A DNA stretch of 33,817 bases, taken from Mesostigma viride. Lineage: Eukaryota > Streptophyta > Mesostigmatophyceae > Mesostigmatales > Mesostigmataceae. A program made the position numbers and the translations under genes. The notes under the pieces are model-generated. The model was not told the DNA's origin, made no database searches, and saw only the letters and a program-made list of their open reading frames with translations. The stretch spans positions 1 through 33,817 of the forward strand of contig RPFO01001526.1 of the NCBI GenBank assembly GCA_009746045.1, written 5' to 3'. Of this stretch, positions 7,875-19,800 are shown piece by piece; the stretch's first letter is position 1; each line of letters starts with the position of its first letter.

Positions 7875-10800
7875 CCCGCCCGCCCGCCCGCCCGCCCGCC
7901 CGCCCGCCCGCCTGCCCGCCCGCCCGCCCGCCCGCCCGCCCGCCCGCCCGCCCGCCCGCCCGCCCGCCGCCCGCCCGCCCGCCCGCCCGCCCGCCCGCCC
8001 GCCCGCCGCGCCCGCCCGCCCGCCCGCCGCCCGCCCGCCCGCCCGCCGCCCGCCCGCCCGCCCGCCCGCCCGCCCGCCCGCCGCCGCCCGCCCGCCCGCC
8101 CGCCCGCCGCCCGCCCGCCCGCCCGCGCCGCCCGCCCGCCTGCCTGCCTGCCTGCCTGCCTGCCTACCTACCTACCTACCTACCTACCTACACCTACCTA
8201 CCTACCTACCAAACAAACAAACAAACAACCAAACAACCAACGAAACAACCGTCCACTGGCACCGATCCACCCGTCCATCCACCCACCCATGCCTGTCCCT
8301 GTGTTGAGTGTAAACATCATGGCAACTATTATTAGCCAGATCGATACGCGGACCCACACCCACCCCATGCACTGACAAAATCCACACCACTGTCTTATTA
8401 AACACCCGGCCATCCACACACCCCGGCAAACACATCCCCTGCACAGATTATGAACGGCATGCTTCCCATCCTGGGGGATGCGTTCCTGACGCCTTTGGCC
8501 CAACGGCTGGCCATCGATGAGCCTCCCGTTGACCTGCTGATGATGGAGGCGTATCAGGACGTGCTCATCCGCAAAGCGGTCGAGCTGGTGGCGAAGCTCT
8601 CCAGTGAACACAGCTGGCGCCCCCCGATCCAGATGGTCACCCACAAGTGCACGGCAGGGCTGTTCCTGGCGCTGGCTCGCAGGGGGCTGGTAAAGAGCGA
8701 GGAGTACTTCATGGGCTGCATAGACGAGCAGGTGGATTTTGTGTCATGGCAGGGGTCAAGGGATGCTTTATATGTTTCTTATGGATAGGAGGCAATGCTC
8801 ATGGGCTGCCTGGACGAGCATGCATGCGAGGTGTGGTAGTTGTGAGGGTAAGAATGCCACGAATTCCGCCATGGTTCTTGCAGGAAGTTGCCTTTATTAA
8901 CAATCAGGAAACACAGACGTAAGTCACGTCACTTCCAAGACTGCACGCAGCACAGACGACAGGGTCGCAGTGCCAAGAGAACGTGCACGCAAGAACTAGC
9001 GTCCCGGTGTGACCAAGTCACTCATATAGCTTACTAGGGACGCGTCCAAGTATTCAGCTGCACTGTCACAGCTGAACTGTCAATCAATTGATTACACAGA
9101 CTCTGGCACGCCTTTGGCGCGCAGATCTATCAATTGTCCATACGGCTAGTCCTGTGGACCTATCCGTACACTAGTCAGCATCAATTGTCTCATAGGTCCT
9201 GGCGCGCTACAGTGCGCCTACCTATCAATTGACCATCAAGTCCTGTACAAGTCCTGTCAACGTCCTGCGGACTATCAAAGTGACACTTGTACATCCTGTG
9301 TCCGTACGCGCCCACAGTGGCGCGCCGGGTACTGTCGGCACAGCCTAGGAAACGTCATAACTTTTACGTTCCTTAACCAAATGAGGCGTTCAAGGTGCCG
9401 TTGGAAAGAGCGTAACAATCTCTATCCATCTAACGTAAATCCTTTACGTTAACTCCAATCCCTTCTTTTCTTTAGGGATCACATCCCCTGCCAGGGACCC
9501 TTGAAGTAGCTTGAAATGTCCTTCACTCCAGCTTGAAGCTTGAACAGATGTCTTTAATGGCCAATGCCATTCCCCCAGCCCTTTCTTTTAAGGAACTGGA
9601 AAAGAAACAGATCTGCCACAGGGAAAACCATTTCATGAGAAATGGAGAAAACCTATGGAAGTGGCATTACAGAGTACCACCAGATATTAGAAGCACACAA
9701 AATTAAATACATACAGGTTAATTCTATGAGGTCTTCTCCAGGAATTAATCCCATCACCTCGGTAGAGCCTCCAGTACAATGACCTTCTGGCGGTGAGTTA
9801 CATTAATCCCAGATACTAATCCCATAAAACCCAGTACATATTCAATATAAGTACAATAAATCCATGACAATTAAAATACCACTTGACAAAGTAAGGCGTA
9901 TTACAATAGTTTGCCTGTCATTCTCTCAACAGGGGTCTATTGGCGCCCGTCTTACGGCGCCCGTCTACTTGCCAGATGGTAAACTGCCACAGCAAACAAA
10001 TGACAAAATGAAACACATAGGCAACAATTAAATCCTGCCCTGGGGAACTAGGGAAGTCTGAACAGGCAAACACCTGAACAGGCCAGCTTGTAGAAACATA
10101 ATACCAGGGAATCGAACCCCGCCCTATAAACCCCAGAATAAAGGTTCCCAGACCATTGTGAGAGTATGTACAAATATACATTTCTTTTAAAATAGAATAC
10201 ATGGTCTGTAATGGACCTGTCAACCTTGTGTAGTCAACAGCATGAACCCCAGCCAAAACCTGGCTGTATCCTGATTAAAATCAGAGTGAGTGTACCATGG
10301 TCCATGAGCCTTAGTACAGACTAAAATACAGGTATTATGCCAGTCACAATGCTGACACTACCACACAATCTGCTCTCCAATGCCCTATAACCATGCACCA
10401 GCTTAGACAGCTTGCTGAGATGGGTCCATCAGAGACTGAAGAACCTTGTATTGCACTGCTGCCTTCTGCACTAGCTTGGTCAAAGCATCAGCAGGATTGT
10501 CAACCCCAGGGATATGCTCAATATTGGCCAAGGAGGACAACTCCTTAAGAAGGAGATAATCCAAGTCCCTACTTCTGGCCATCTGCCTGTGCACAAACTG
10601 CACCATCCCCATGGAGTCTGTTTTTAGAAGAGTGGTAACCTGAAGTGGCCAAGGAGTGTTAGAAGTCATCTGATGAAGCAACTCCTTCAGATAAAGGCTT
10701 GTGTGAATGCCTTCACAAATAGCCCTGCATTCTGCCACATCACTGCTGACAGCCACCCGTTTGTGCAGGCGACTAAACCAGCTCACCAAACTCCCCAGGC

Positions 10801-13800
10801 CTTCCTGTCTGAGCACAAAGAGCCCTGCAGCCCTGCCCCTGACCTTGGAGACCTGCCTGCTGTCCATTGAGCTATCCACATACAGCTCCATGCAAATGGG
10901 TTGTGATAAATCCACTGCAGACAACAGAATGCCAGATGAAGCCCTGACCTGATCAGCCACCTTGGCAGACCCTAGCTCCACCAGCATGTCATCAGGCAAC
11001 CTGGCTATGACCATAAGGTCTGGCCTGGAAATGCCTGCCACCCAAGCAACCATGCCCCTCACCATGGGACACAGTGCCTGTGTGATGGTTGGAGGAAGCT
11101 TGCTAATGAGGGTCTCTTGATAGTCATTGCCCCCCACCAGCAGCATACGCCACTCCCCTCCCTTCTTCACCAGTGTGGCCTCCATGCCCACAAACAGCAG
11201 AGGCTCATTCTCCACCTGCCATTGCTCCCTACCCAGAGGAAACTTGGACTTAATGATGGAGATCAGCTCCTTAAGCCACGACGTGGGAGCTATCAGATGT
11301 AGGTCATCCCCGTGCAGCGAAGCATACACTGGCAGGCCTTCCCATTGCCCCAGAAACAGACAGGGGTCTACAGGAGAGACCTTCAAGTTGCAATGCTCCT
11401 TCAGGAAACGGTTGAGAGTCTCCCTCCAGATTATTGGACTTGACCTCAGGCCCTCCAGGCCCTTGAGGATTTTAAGGAACTCCGTGTGGATGTCCCTTTT
11501 CCATACAGCAGGCACCCTAACATAGAAAGGCGTCTTGCCCTCCCACTTTTCCTGTGCCACATCTGCATCACCCTCCAGAAATGCCCTCTTGAAGTCTATC
11601 ACCACTGAGCCATAGTCCAAGCCCTTGTTGAGAAGGCCTAGAAAGACACACAGCAGCAGCCTCCAAGTATCATGCAGCATGCCAGGGGTATACAACTCCT
11701 CAGCAGTGCACTCACCAGTACCCTTGAACTCATTCAGCACTGGCCTGACATGTGGTACCTTGACCCCGTCCACCTCCTTCATCTTGATGACAAACTTGAG
11801 CTTGAGTAGACGTCGTGCAGGAGGCAGGTCATTGACAGGTTCCACGCATTTCTTGGAGATCCAGTCCTCCCCAGATTTAATCAGACCCAGTGTGACCTGG
11901 GGACACATAATGGGAGAGGACATGAGCTTCACCAGGCCTTGGTAGTTGATAGGGCTGTGTCCAGCAAGTGAGTGAGGACCAATGCCCAAACTGCTTGGAT
12001 GACTAGCAGCTGGCAGTATGAGGTCATCAACCAAGGGCTCCTGCCCCTGGCACACTTGCACACGCTTAACCGTCCTGGTTACTGCACGTGATAGGTGAGT
12101 GGTCCTGAAATTAATCAGTGGGACCTGACCAGCCCCTTCCTTAGTCAGGAGAGAGGACGTGATCACTACCCCATCCTGGCATAGGAAATTCTGCCCCAGA
12201 AGAGCAGGTCCTTGATAGCCCTCCAAGACACAAAAAGCAGTGTCCTGTCCAAGGATAGGAATGAATACCTCACCCAGTACCTTCACGTGTACCCCGCCAC
12301 TGAAGTCAGACACAAACTGATAGCTGGGTTCAGACATGCTGTACCCTGCTGCAGCCCTGGTCCCAATAATGGAGACCTGAGAATTAGTGTCTACCTCTAA
12401 GGCAGTGTCCAGCCCCAGATTGCCATGCCACCTGAGCTTGGCTACCTTGGGCTGCTTCTTGGCCCTTTGTAGAGCCCCAATCAATCCAGCCAAACTTGTC
12501 CCCCTGGGCTTGGTTAGTGCCTTGGGCTTGACAGTTGACTCCCCAGCTGTTGACCTTGCAGCCTGTTCAACAAGTACCTCTGCAACCTGGCCAGGGCTGA
12601 CAGATTCCCCTGCAACAGATGTGGTCGTTGCGTCAGTGATGTCACCTGGGACCTGAAAATCCTGCAGATCCTGTGAGCCTTGTGCCTGACTGCCCTCATT
12701 CATCAGGTTAGGCTTGACATATGACCAACTCAGCCGGTGTACATGCTTTGGTTCGTCCTCCATGCTGACCAAGCATGCGTGGCTAGCTTCATCAACCTGG
12801 GTAACCACCCCAGGACTCCAGCTACCACGTTTGCCATAAAGGCTAGGTTCCTTCCAAGCTAGGACCTTCTGACCCACTTGTGGCTCCAGCATCTTCCAAC
12901 CCCGGTCCTTCTCCCTCAGCTTGGCAAAGGTGACATGTGCAGCATGTTTCCAGCCCTCCAGCACATGTGGTGGGCACAGGCCATGATATAGACCCATTGG
13001 GCTGACAGCAACTCCATCATAGTAGAAGTTAACCCTGCTGTTCAGCTGCTGCTCCACGTTCCTCAGCCATGCACTCCTGACAAGTGCAGGTGCAGACAAG
13101 GGTACCCAGTCTTCAGAGATGATCAATTTCTTGACCTCCTGGATTGCCCTCTCGATAGCACCCTGCTGCCCATGAGCCTCCCTAGGTGTAACCAGCAACT
13201 CAGGAAGGGTAGGATCACCCTTGAGATGCTGAAACTGCATGTCCACCTGGATCCTTGTGGTAGGAAACTTGGCTCTTACATTCTGCAGGGCAGCCAGCAA
13301 GTACCTGTTCTTCATAGAAGGTAAATGCTCCAGCACCTTGTATTTCGTGTACCTGTCCACGCACACCAACAGTTGCATGCCCCTGATGTGTTGGATATCA
13401 CACTGCAGATCACCAATGCTCTGAGGTAGAGCTTTGGCATGTGATTTCCTGGGCTTGTTGGAGGACAACTGGCACTTACACCGTGAGGCAGCTTGCTGAC
13501 ACGCCTTAAGAAGGGGTGCCCTGCCCATACGGAAGGCAAAGTTGTTTGACAGAGAAGTGGCATGCCCAAACATGTTGTGGATTCGGGCACCCAACTCCTG
13601 GTACACAGAGGAAGCAGTCCCTGGCACAGTCAGGACTGTGCTGTCAGGTTGTCCAGCATCACCATGCTGACTTCCATCCTGTTCTGACTCAGAGCCTGAG
13701 TCACCCTGCTCATGCCCAACACCTGGACCGCCAGCAGGGACCACATGCATACCACCAGAGGCCTTCACACCCCTCTGTGGTTGTACATTGGTTTCTCTCA

Positions 13801-16800
13801 AAATGAGAGGTCCACCCTCGTGCCCAGCACGAGGATGCATAGGGTCAGACATACTTACAGCTGCATCAGCTGTCAAGGACGTCTTCATAGGAACCTGTAC
13901 CTCTCCAGGTGACCTGGGGCCACACTGAACCTGGAGATCACCCTCTTGTTGCCCAGATATAAAATCTGCATTGGAGCACCTGGCCTCCCCCTTGGGTGAA
14001 TTAAGGTGTGTAGGGGTTGCCTCAGACAGTCACTGCTCCTTGTTGTCTTCTTGCTGACTGCCCTTTGAAGGCTGGCCTGCCTGGGACTTGTTGTTGTTCT
14101 TCTTGTTGTTGTTGCTGCCCTGGCCCTGGGACTTCTTGAAGCTGGGACACTCCTTCTTGATGTGCCCCCACCCCTTGCACAGGTAGCATTGTATCTTGGA
14201 CTTGCCCTGGCCACTGCCCCCATTGTCAGACGCGTTGCCCTGCTTGGGCTGACCACCCACCCGCCTGAACACCGACTTGGAGTGTGACCTCCTGTCAGAA
14301 TCAGGTGAATGATCTCCCTTGCGCTTGTGATGGTTGCCCCTACGCCCTCCTTGGCTTCGGTCAGCCTCAGACGTCTTGGAGCCACCCTGGGTACGCCCGC
14401 CTGCCTGGGTAGCCTTCACTGCTGGCACTCCACCCTCAAACAGCTCCTCTGCCTCGAGAGCTTGTTTAATGATGACCTTGTAGGCCTTCAGGGTAGAGTG
14501 TGGGGCACACATGACTTTTAAGGAGCCACGTGTCGCCTTATCCAGCCCAGAAACCTTGAGCCAGTTGGTTAGGGCTATGTTATCAGCGACATTAAAGCCG
14601 TGAGCCCTGCCCTCCTCAACCATCTTACAATAGTTGAGAAAGTTCTGGATCAGGTCCCCCTTGACCTCCCACCCTTGATACTTGTCCTGCCAATGGATGC
14701 CGACCTTCTTCGTTGGTCCTCCAGCAGCTCCTTCAGCTCAGCCACGTACAGTGCCCAGGCCTTATTGGCCTTTTTGCACTCCCTGGTTAGGTCCTTAATC
14801 TGGTCAGTACACTTGCCAAAAGTGCTACTGCCTATCCAGATTTGATAGTAATTTGTACCACCGTACAAGCTAGGGAACCCTTCCAATCCCTCCACAAACT
14901 CTTCAGCCTGCTTAGGCTTGGAGTCTGAGGTTACAGGCTGCAACTGATTGACAATTAAAAGACCCTGTGTGGTAAGATCAAAGCCATGAATAGCTTGTGC
15001 ATTATTATTATTGTGAGGAAGGTTGGTAATCTCTCCGGTAAGCCCCACGTCATCTACGTGAGCGGTTCCACTACCAGCACCCCCATTATTATTCCCACTG
15101 GCTGGACCCTTGCTACGGCGTCCCTCAGCCATCCTGCACTACCAGCTATTCAAAGAACACCTTAACAAAGCAGCAGAAAATATGTACAAAATTTTTGTGT
15201 CGCCACTGCCGCCTGCGCCGGTGTCGCTGCCGCCCCGCGAATTGCCGCTGAAAATTCGACAAAAAAAATGTCGACGAGTACTGCAGAAGAAAATTAGGCC
15301 GACTAGTAGTCAAGGCCCCTGAAGTCGCAGTACGTGTATACGAACTCACGATCCTCCATATCCAGCTCCGGACCTGCACCGGTATGAATTAAAACCGGCG
15401 TGCTCCCCGCCGCGTAAGTTGCGACGCGCCGACGCGCGACGAGGCGCAGAGGATGTGTAAAGATCGTCAATAATTCCCACCCCGCGGGAATCCACTCTCG
15501 CACAGAGGCGAGAAATGCCACCAGGTTAATTAAAACCTGGCGCTCGCGACTGCGTACGCCGCGAGTGAGCAGCGATAACAGCGCGAGATCCTGAAACAAA
15601 TTTGTCGACACCGCCGGCGCGCCCCCCGTGCGTAGCGATGCCCAGTTTTGCAGGTTTCTCTGGTAACCGGTGAGTGAAGAGAGGACGTTGTCCAACTCCT
15701 CAATGGCAGTCGTGACTTCGGTCACCGACCGCAAACCTCCCCGCACCTGGACCGTAAATGTCGATAAAATGTTTCGAATCTGGTCCAACAGGTTGCGGAT
15801 TGCCGGCACCAGTGCTGGCAAATCGGGGTCCTCGGGGTTATCCCCGAGCAATGCGTGAGCTGCACGCTGCTGACGATGAAGCTCGTCGAGCGAGACCGTT
15901 ACTTCGTCGAGCAATTGCTGCCACGACGGCACCGTCGGTCTTGACGAAGAACCAGCCGGCGGAGCGGCTATTTCCTCATCGTCCGGAATCCGAAATTCTT
16001 CCGAATTTGGCATCTTTTTGACAGAGCGTGTAATACGAGTTGTGAGGGTAAGAATGCCACGAATTCCGCCATGGTTCTTGCAGGAAGTTGCCTTTATTAA
16101 CAATCAGGAAACACAGACGTAAGTCACGTCACTTCCAAGACTGCACGCAGCACAGACGACAGGGTCGCAGTGCCAAGAGAACGTGCACGCAAGAACTAGC
16201 GTCCCGGTGTGACCAAGTCACTCATATAGCTTACTAGGGACGCGTCCAAGTATTCAGCTGCACTGTCACAGCTGAACTGTCAATCAATTGATTACACAGA
16301 CTCTGGCACGCCTTTGGCGCGCAGATCTATCAATTGTCCATACGGCTAGTCCTGTGGACCTATCCGTACACTAGTCAGCATCAATTGTCTCATAGGTCCT
16401 GGCGCGCTACAGTGCGCCTACCTATCAATTGACCATCAAGTCCTGTACAAGTCCTGTCAACGTCCTGCGGACTATCAAAGTGACACTTGTACATCCTGTG
16501 TCCGTACGCGCCCACAGTGGCGCGCCGGGTACTGTCGGCACAGCCTAGGAAACGTCATAACTTTTACGTTCCTTAACCAAATGAGGCGTTCAAGGTGCCG
16601 TTGGAAAGAGCGTAACAATCTCTATCCATCTAACGTAAATCCTTTACGTTAACTGTGGTTACTCTAAATTATTGCTGCATGGGATGGGGATAAGGCCGGT
16701 TCAGCTAGATAGATGGGAGCGCTGCATGGACAAGTAGGTTCAGGGTTAACTGCGAGAACCAGTCAGTCTCACGAACTTTCAAGTTATGGTACTGGATCCC

Positions 16801-19800
16801 AGCTAGATATTTGTTCGTGTGAGCGTTGTGTCCTAGTGTTATAGGGATGTTGGGGACATGTGAATGTGGTGTGGGGTGCCACGGAAAGTTTAAGCAACAC
16901 ACGTACGTGATGACATGGCATCAATAGGGAGGTACGGTAGGGAATGGTAGGCAATGGGAGGGTATGGGAGGAATGGGAGGGAATGGGAGGGAGTGGTAGG
17001 GAATGGGAGGGAATCGGAGGGAATGGGAGGGAATGCAGTAGGGAATGGGAGGGAATGGGAGGGAATGGGAGGGAATGGGAGGGAATGGGAGGGAATGGGA
17101 GGGAATGGGAGGGAATGGGAGGGAATGGGAGGGAATGGGACTTGGGAGGGAATGGGACTTGGGAGGGAATGGGAGGGAATCGGAGGGAATGGGAGGGAAT
17201 GGGACTTGTGAGGGAATGGGAGGGAATGGGAGGGAATGGGAGGGAATGGGAGGGGATGGGAGGGGATGGGAGGGAATGGGAGGGAATGGGAGGGAATGGG
17301 AGGGAATGGGAGGGAATGGGAGGGAATGGGAGGGAATGGGAGGGAATGGGAGGGGATGGGAGGGAATGGGAGGGAATGGGAGGGAATGGGAGGGAATGGG
17401 AGGGAATGGGAGGGAATGGGAGGGATTGGGAGGGAATGGGAGGGAATGGGAGTTGGGAGGGAATGGGAGGGAATGGGAGGGAATGGGAGGGCATGGGAGG
17501 GCATGGGAGGGCATGGGAGGGAATGGTAGGAAATGGTAGAGAATGGTAGTGAATATGTAGTAGGGAAGCTTCGGTACCTAGTTCTGCTCATGCAAATGCC
17601 AGTTTCTTCTCTGACATGCCTTGTTATGGGAGCCCTTGATCGCCAGGTGTGCAGATGAGCCATCAGCCAGTGCGCGCGTCAGTGGAATACATAATAACTG
17701 GTTTTTAGCGCCGTGTGGTGTGGGTGTGCTGGCTATGCAGCTGATCAAGACTGAGGCATTCTGCCCGCCTCTGATTGAATTTTATGCTAGCCCGTCAACC
17801 GGCCATTGTGGACCCTTTGATCTCTTGAGTTTCTTGCCAGAAGTGGCAGGTTGCGCATGCATGGCAGCCAGGGTGGGGCAGTTGCTCTATCTCCTTTTAA
17901 ATCGATCAAAACGAATTAGCTTCATGGCATTCGGATCAGGTTAGTGATTCAAGGTAACAGATATCCGGTACTATCCAGGTATCAGGTATGAGATGCCAGC
18001 ATCAGGTATTGTTTATATTCCAGTTCACAGTAGTATCTTATCGTTAACACACCATGCTAATGAACAAGGTAGTGGTTATTCAGTGCTAATAGACAAGGTC
18101 TGGCAATGAGCACCTACCAACGCACGATGCTAATGAACAAGGTCTGCTAATGATTATTCAGGATCATATTAATCTTTCACAGCAGGTGTCAGGTTTGTTC
18201 AAGTTATCTGCTGATGACTATTCAAGTTCTACCTTATCTTTTCAAAAATGCTTTGAATGGTCACCCTGCGGGTCGCTTGTGTGCGGTGGATTGCCCCTTT
18301 GAGTAGCCCTACCTCAAAACTTGGAATATTTATTGACCGCAATGAGTTGAGTTTTCAACCGCTCGATACAATAAAATGTGTGTGGAATGCCCCCATTCTG
18401 GCAGCCCTACCTGTGCACCTACCTGGCGGCCAACATCGCGGCCCTGGAGCAGCAGACAGGGGAGCGGGTGACGGGGGAAGTAAACACGGAGCGGTTGCTC
18501 AAGGCTGGCCAGCTGCCTGCCCATTTTGCCCGTCGCGTCGAATGCGAGATGGATGGCTACAATCGGGCAATCGAGAACCGAGAGCTGGGTCAGTTCTACC
18601 CCGTGTGTGACGCCCACAAAGGGTGCGTCCGGGGGGGGGACGCCGCACCCAGGTATGCGGAGCCTTGCTCCGGGCATGGCACCTGTCGCTTCCCGAAGGC
18701 GCCAGTTGTCAACAAGTCACTCCCTCCTTTTACCACCTTTGTGGACCCATCGAAAGGCACGTGTCTTTGCGAGTTCGGATGGTGCGGGGAGTATTGCGAG
18801 GAGCAGACGAGGCAAGAAGCAGTAGTCAGCACGGATGAAGGGCCTCACATGCTGCTGGTGGCGCTCGTGCCAGCCATGCTGGTCGTGCTTGTGGCGGGCT
18901 GCGCAGGCGTGTTTGCGTGGCGGGCGCTGCATCGGCTACACGACGGGGGCATGCTTCAGGAGTTGCTGCGCAAGCGGGGGCCACCCAGCAGGGGGGCGGT
19001 CATCGCGGCGGTCGTGACGGGTACAGCCCTCTATTTTGTCATGCATTGTTTCATAGCAAGAATAATGATAGAGTTTTATCTTGCAGGTAGCACAGACTTG
19101 TTGCCTCGCGCATCGTATTATGCTTAGTATCCCATGTTCGTGCATCAGCAACAATAATTAATAGCCCATTTAGTAACATGATTGGTTAGTATATTAAGAG
19201 CCTGTTTCAAGTCAGTGGAGTCCTAGACTTATTTTTTTGGCCAATAGTGTGTGCGGAGGTGTCCTTTCCATGGCCGCTACGTATATGAGGTGATCTTGTG
19301 CGGGATCACAAGCATGCCACGGGTGTCCTTTGGATTTATCGTCGCATTGAATAATATGTGTGAGGCATTAGATAACAAGTATCCAGGATCATCATATAAC
19401 CACTACGAGGCTATCATATCAGGATAGGACAACTAGTGTGCAGGAGCAAGATCTTCATGGACGGCCACTTTACAAGGTGTCTGGATACTGCGAATTAATG
19501 TGCTCTCTATAATCCCTGTAAAATTGTACAGTGCTACATAATAAAATGTATAGTTCTAGTAAATATGCTATCTATGATCCATGGAAAGCATACATGTGGA
19601 CACTAATTGACATGCCCGGAGGCACGCCGTTCAAGGCCCTTCATGAAGTACGTTGCCCTAGAGGCAACCAAGACAAGGGTGGGTGGGTGGGGAGCAAAGA
19701 AAGAGGCCGACAAAACCAGCCAGAGCGGCTTTTAGTCGCAAAACCTCCCTTATCCCTAGCTAACTGACATCATTAAACCCTTATGTTTAGTGGATGCTAG

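Larger units (their letters stand above)
6047..8446 (+). other. Intron 1 (2,400 bp), low-complexity filled
   Basis: GTGGGT donor and CCCTGCACAG acceptor. It contains the C/T-rich tract 6067-7070, an unrecognised stretch 7087-7818 and the tetranucleotide array 7819-8248. No domain was found in any frame outside the repeats. Confidence 0.65.
8838..16654 (-). mobile_element. Complete Ty1/copia-type LTR retrotransposon, antisense to the host gene
   Basis: Identical 617-bp LTRs (8838-9454 and 16038-16654) are flanked by a 5-bp target duplication GTGGT (8833-8837 and 16655-16659). Reading on the minus strand: 5' LTR, putative half-tRNA primer site, a novel 236-codon ORF, gag in two frames, a 1161-codon pol with integrase, protease-like domain, copia-type RT and RNase H, a long 3' non-coding region, polypurine tract and 3' LTR. 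I found no difference between the LTRs, so insertion is very recent and the element may still be active. Its antisense orientation within an intron would limit disruption of the host transcript. Confidence 0.93.
8732..18404 (+). other. Intron 2 (9,673 bp) carrying the antisense copia-type element
   Basis: GTGGAT donor at 8732 and TTCTGGCAG acceptor ending at 18404. It is enlarged by the 7.8-kb element at 8838-16654 and the 10-bp repeat array at 16924-17570. No additional cyclase exon was recognised in the rest. Confidence 0.65.

Noticed and set aside
7358-8375. Three overlapping Pro/Ala/Arg-rich frames of 228-325 codons
   Set aside because: Caused by the stop-free tetranucleotide array; the non-repeat ends show no homology.
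10085-10160. tRNA gene on the minus strand
   Set aside because: Only a T-arm/B-box resemblance; no acceptor stem, D-arm or anticodon arm pairs at the right distances.
13885-14385. Arg/Ser/Thr-rich minus-strand frame overlapping gag
   Set aside because: Shadow of the zinc-knuckle gag frame; no retroviral motif.
16784-17663. Pro/Ser/His-rich (minus) and Gly/Asn/Glu-rich (plus) frames
   Set aside because: Translation of the 10-bp GGGAATGGGA array.
17621-17944. Possible additional cyclase exon
   Set aside because: The 107-codon frame has no similarity to any cyclase or binding-protein segment, and exons 2 and 3 already join into a continuous motif.
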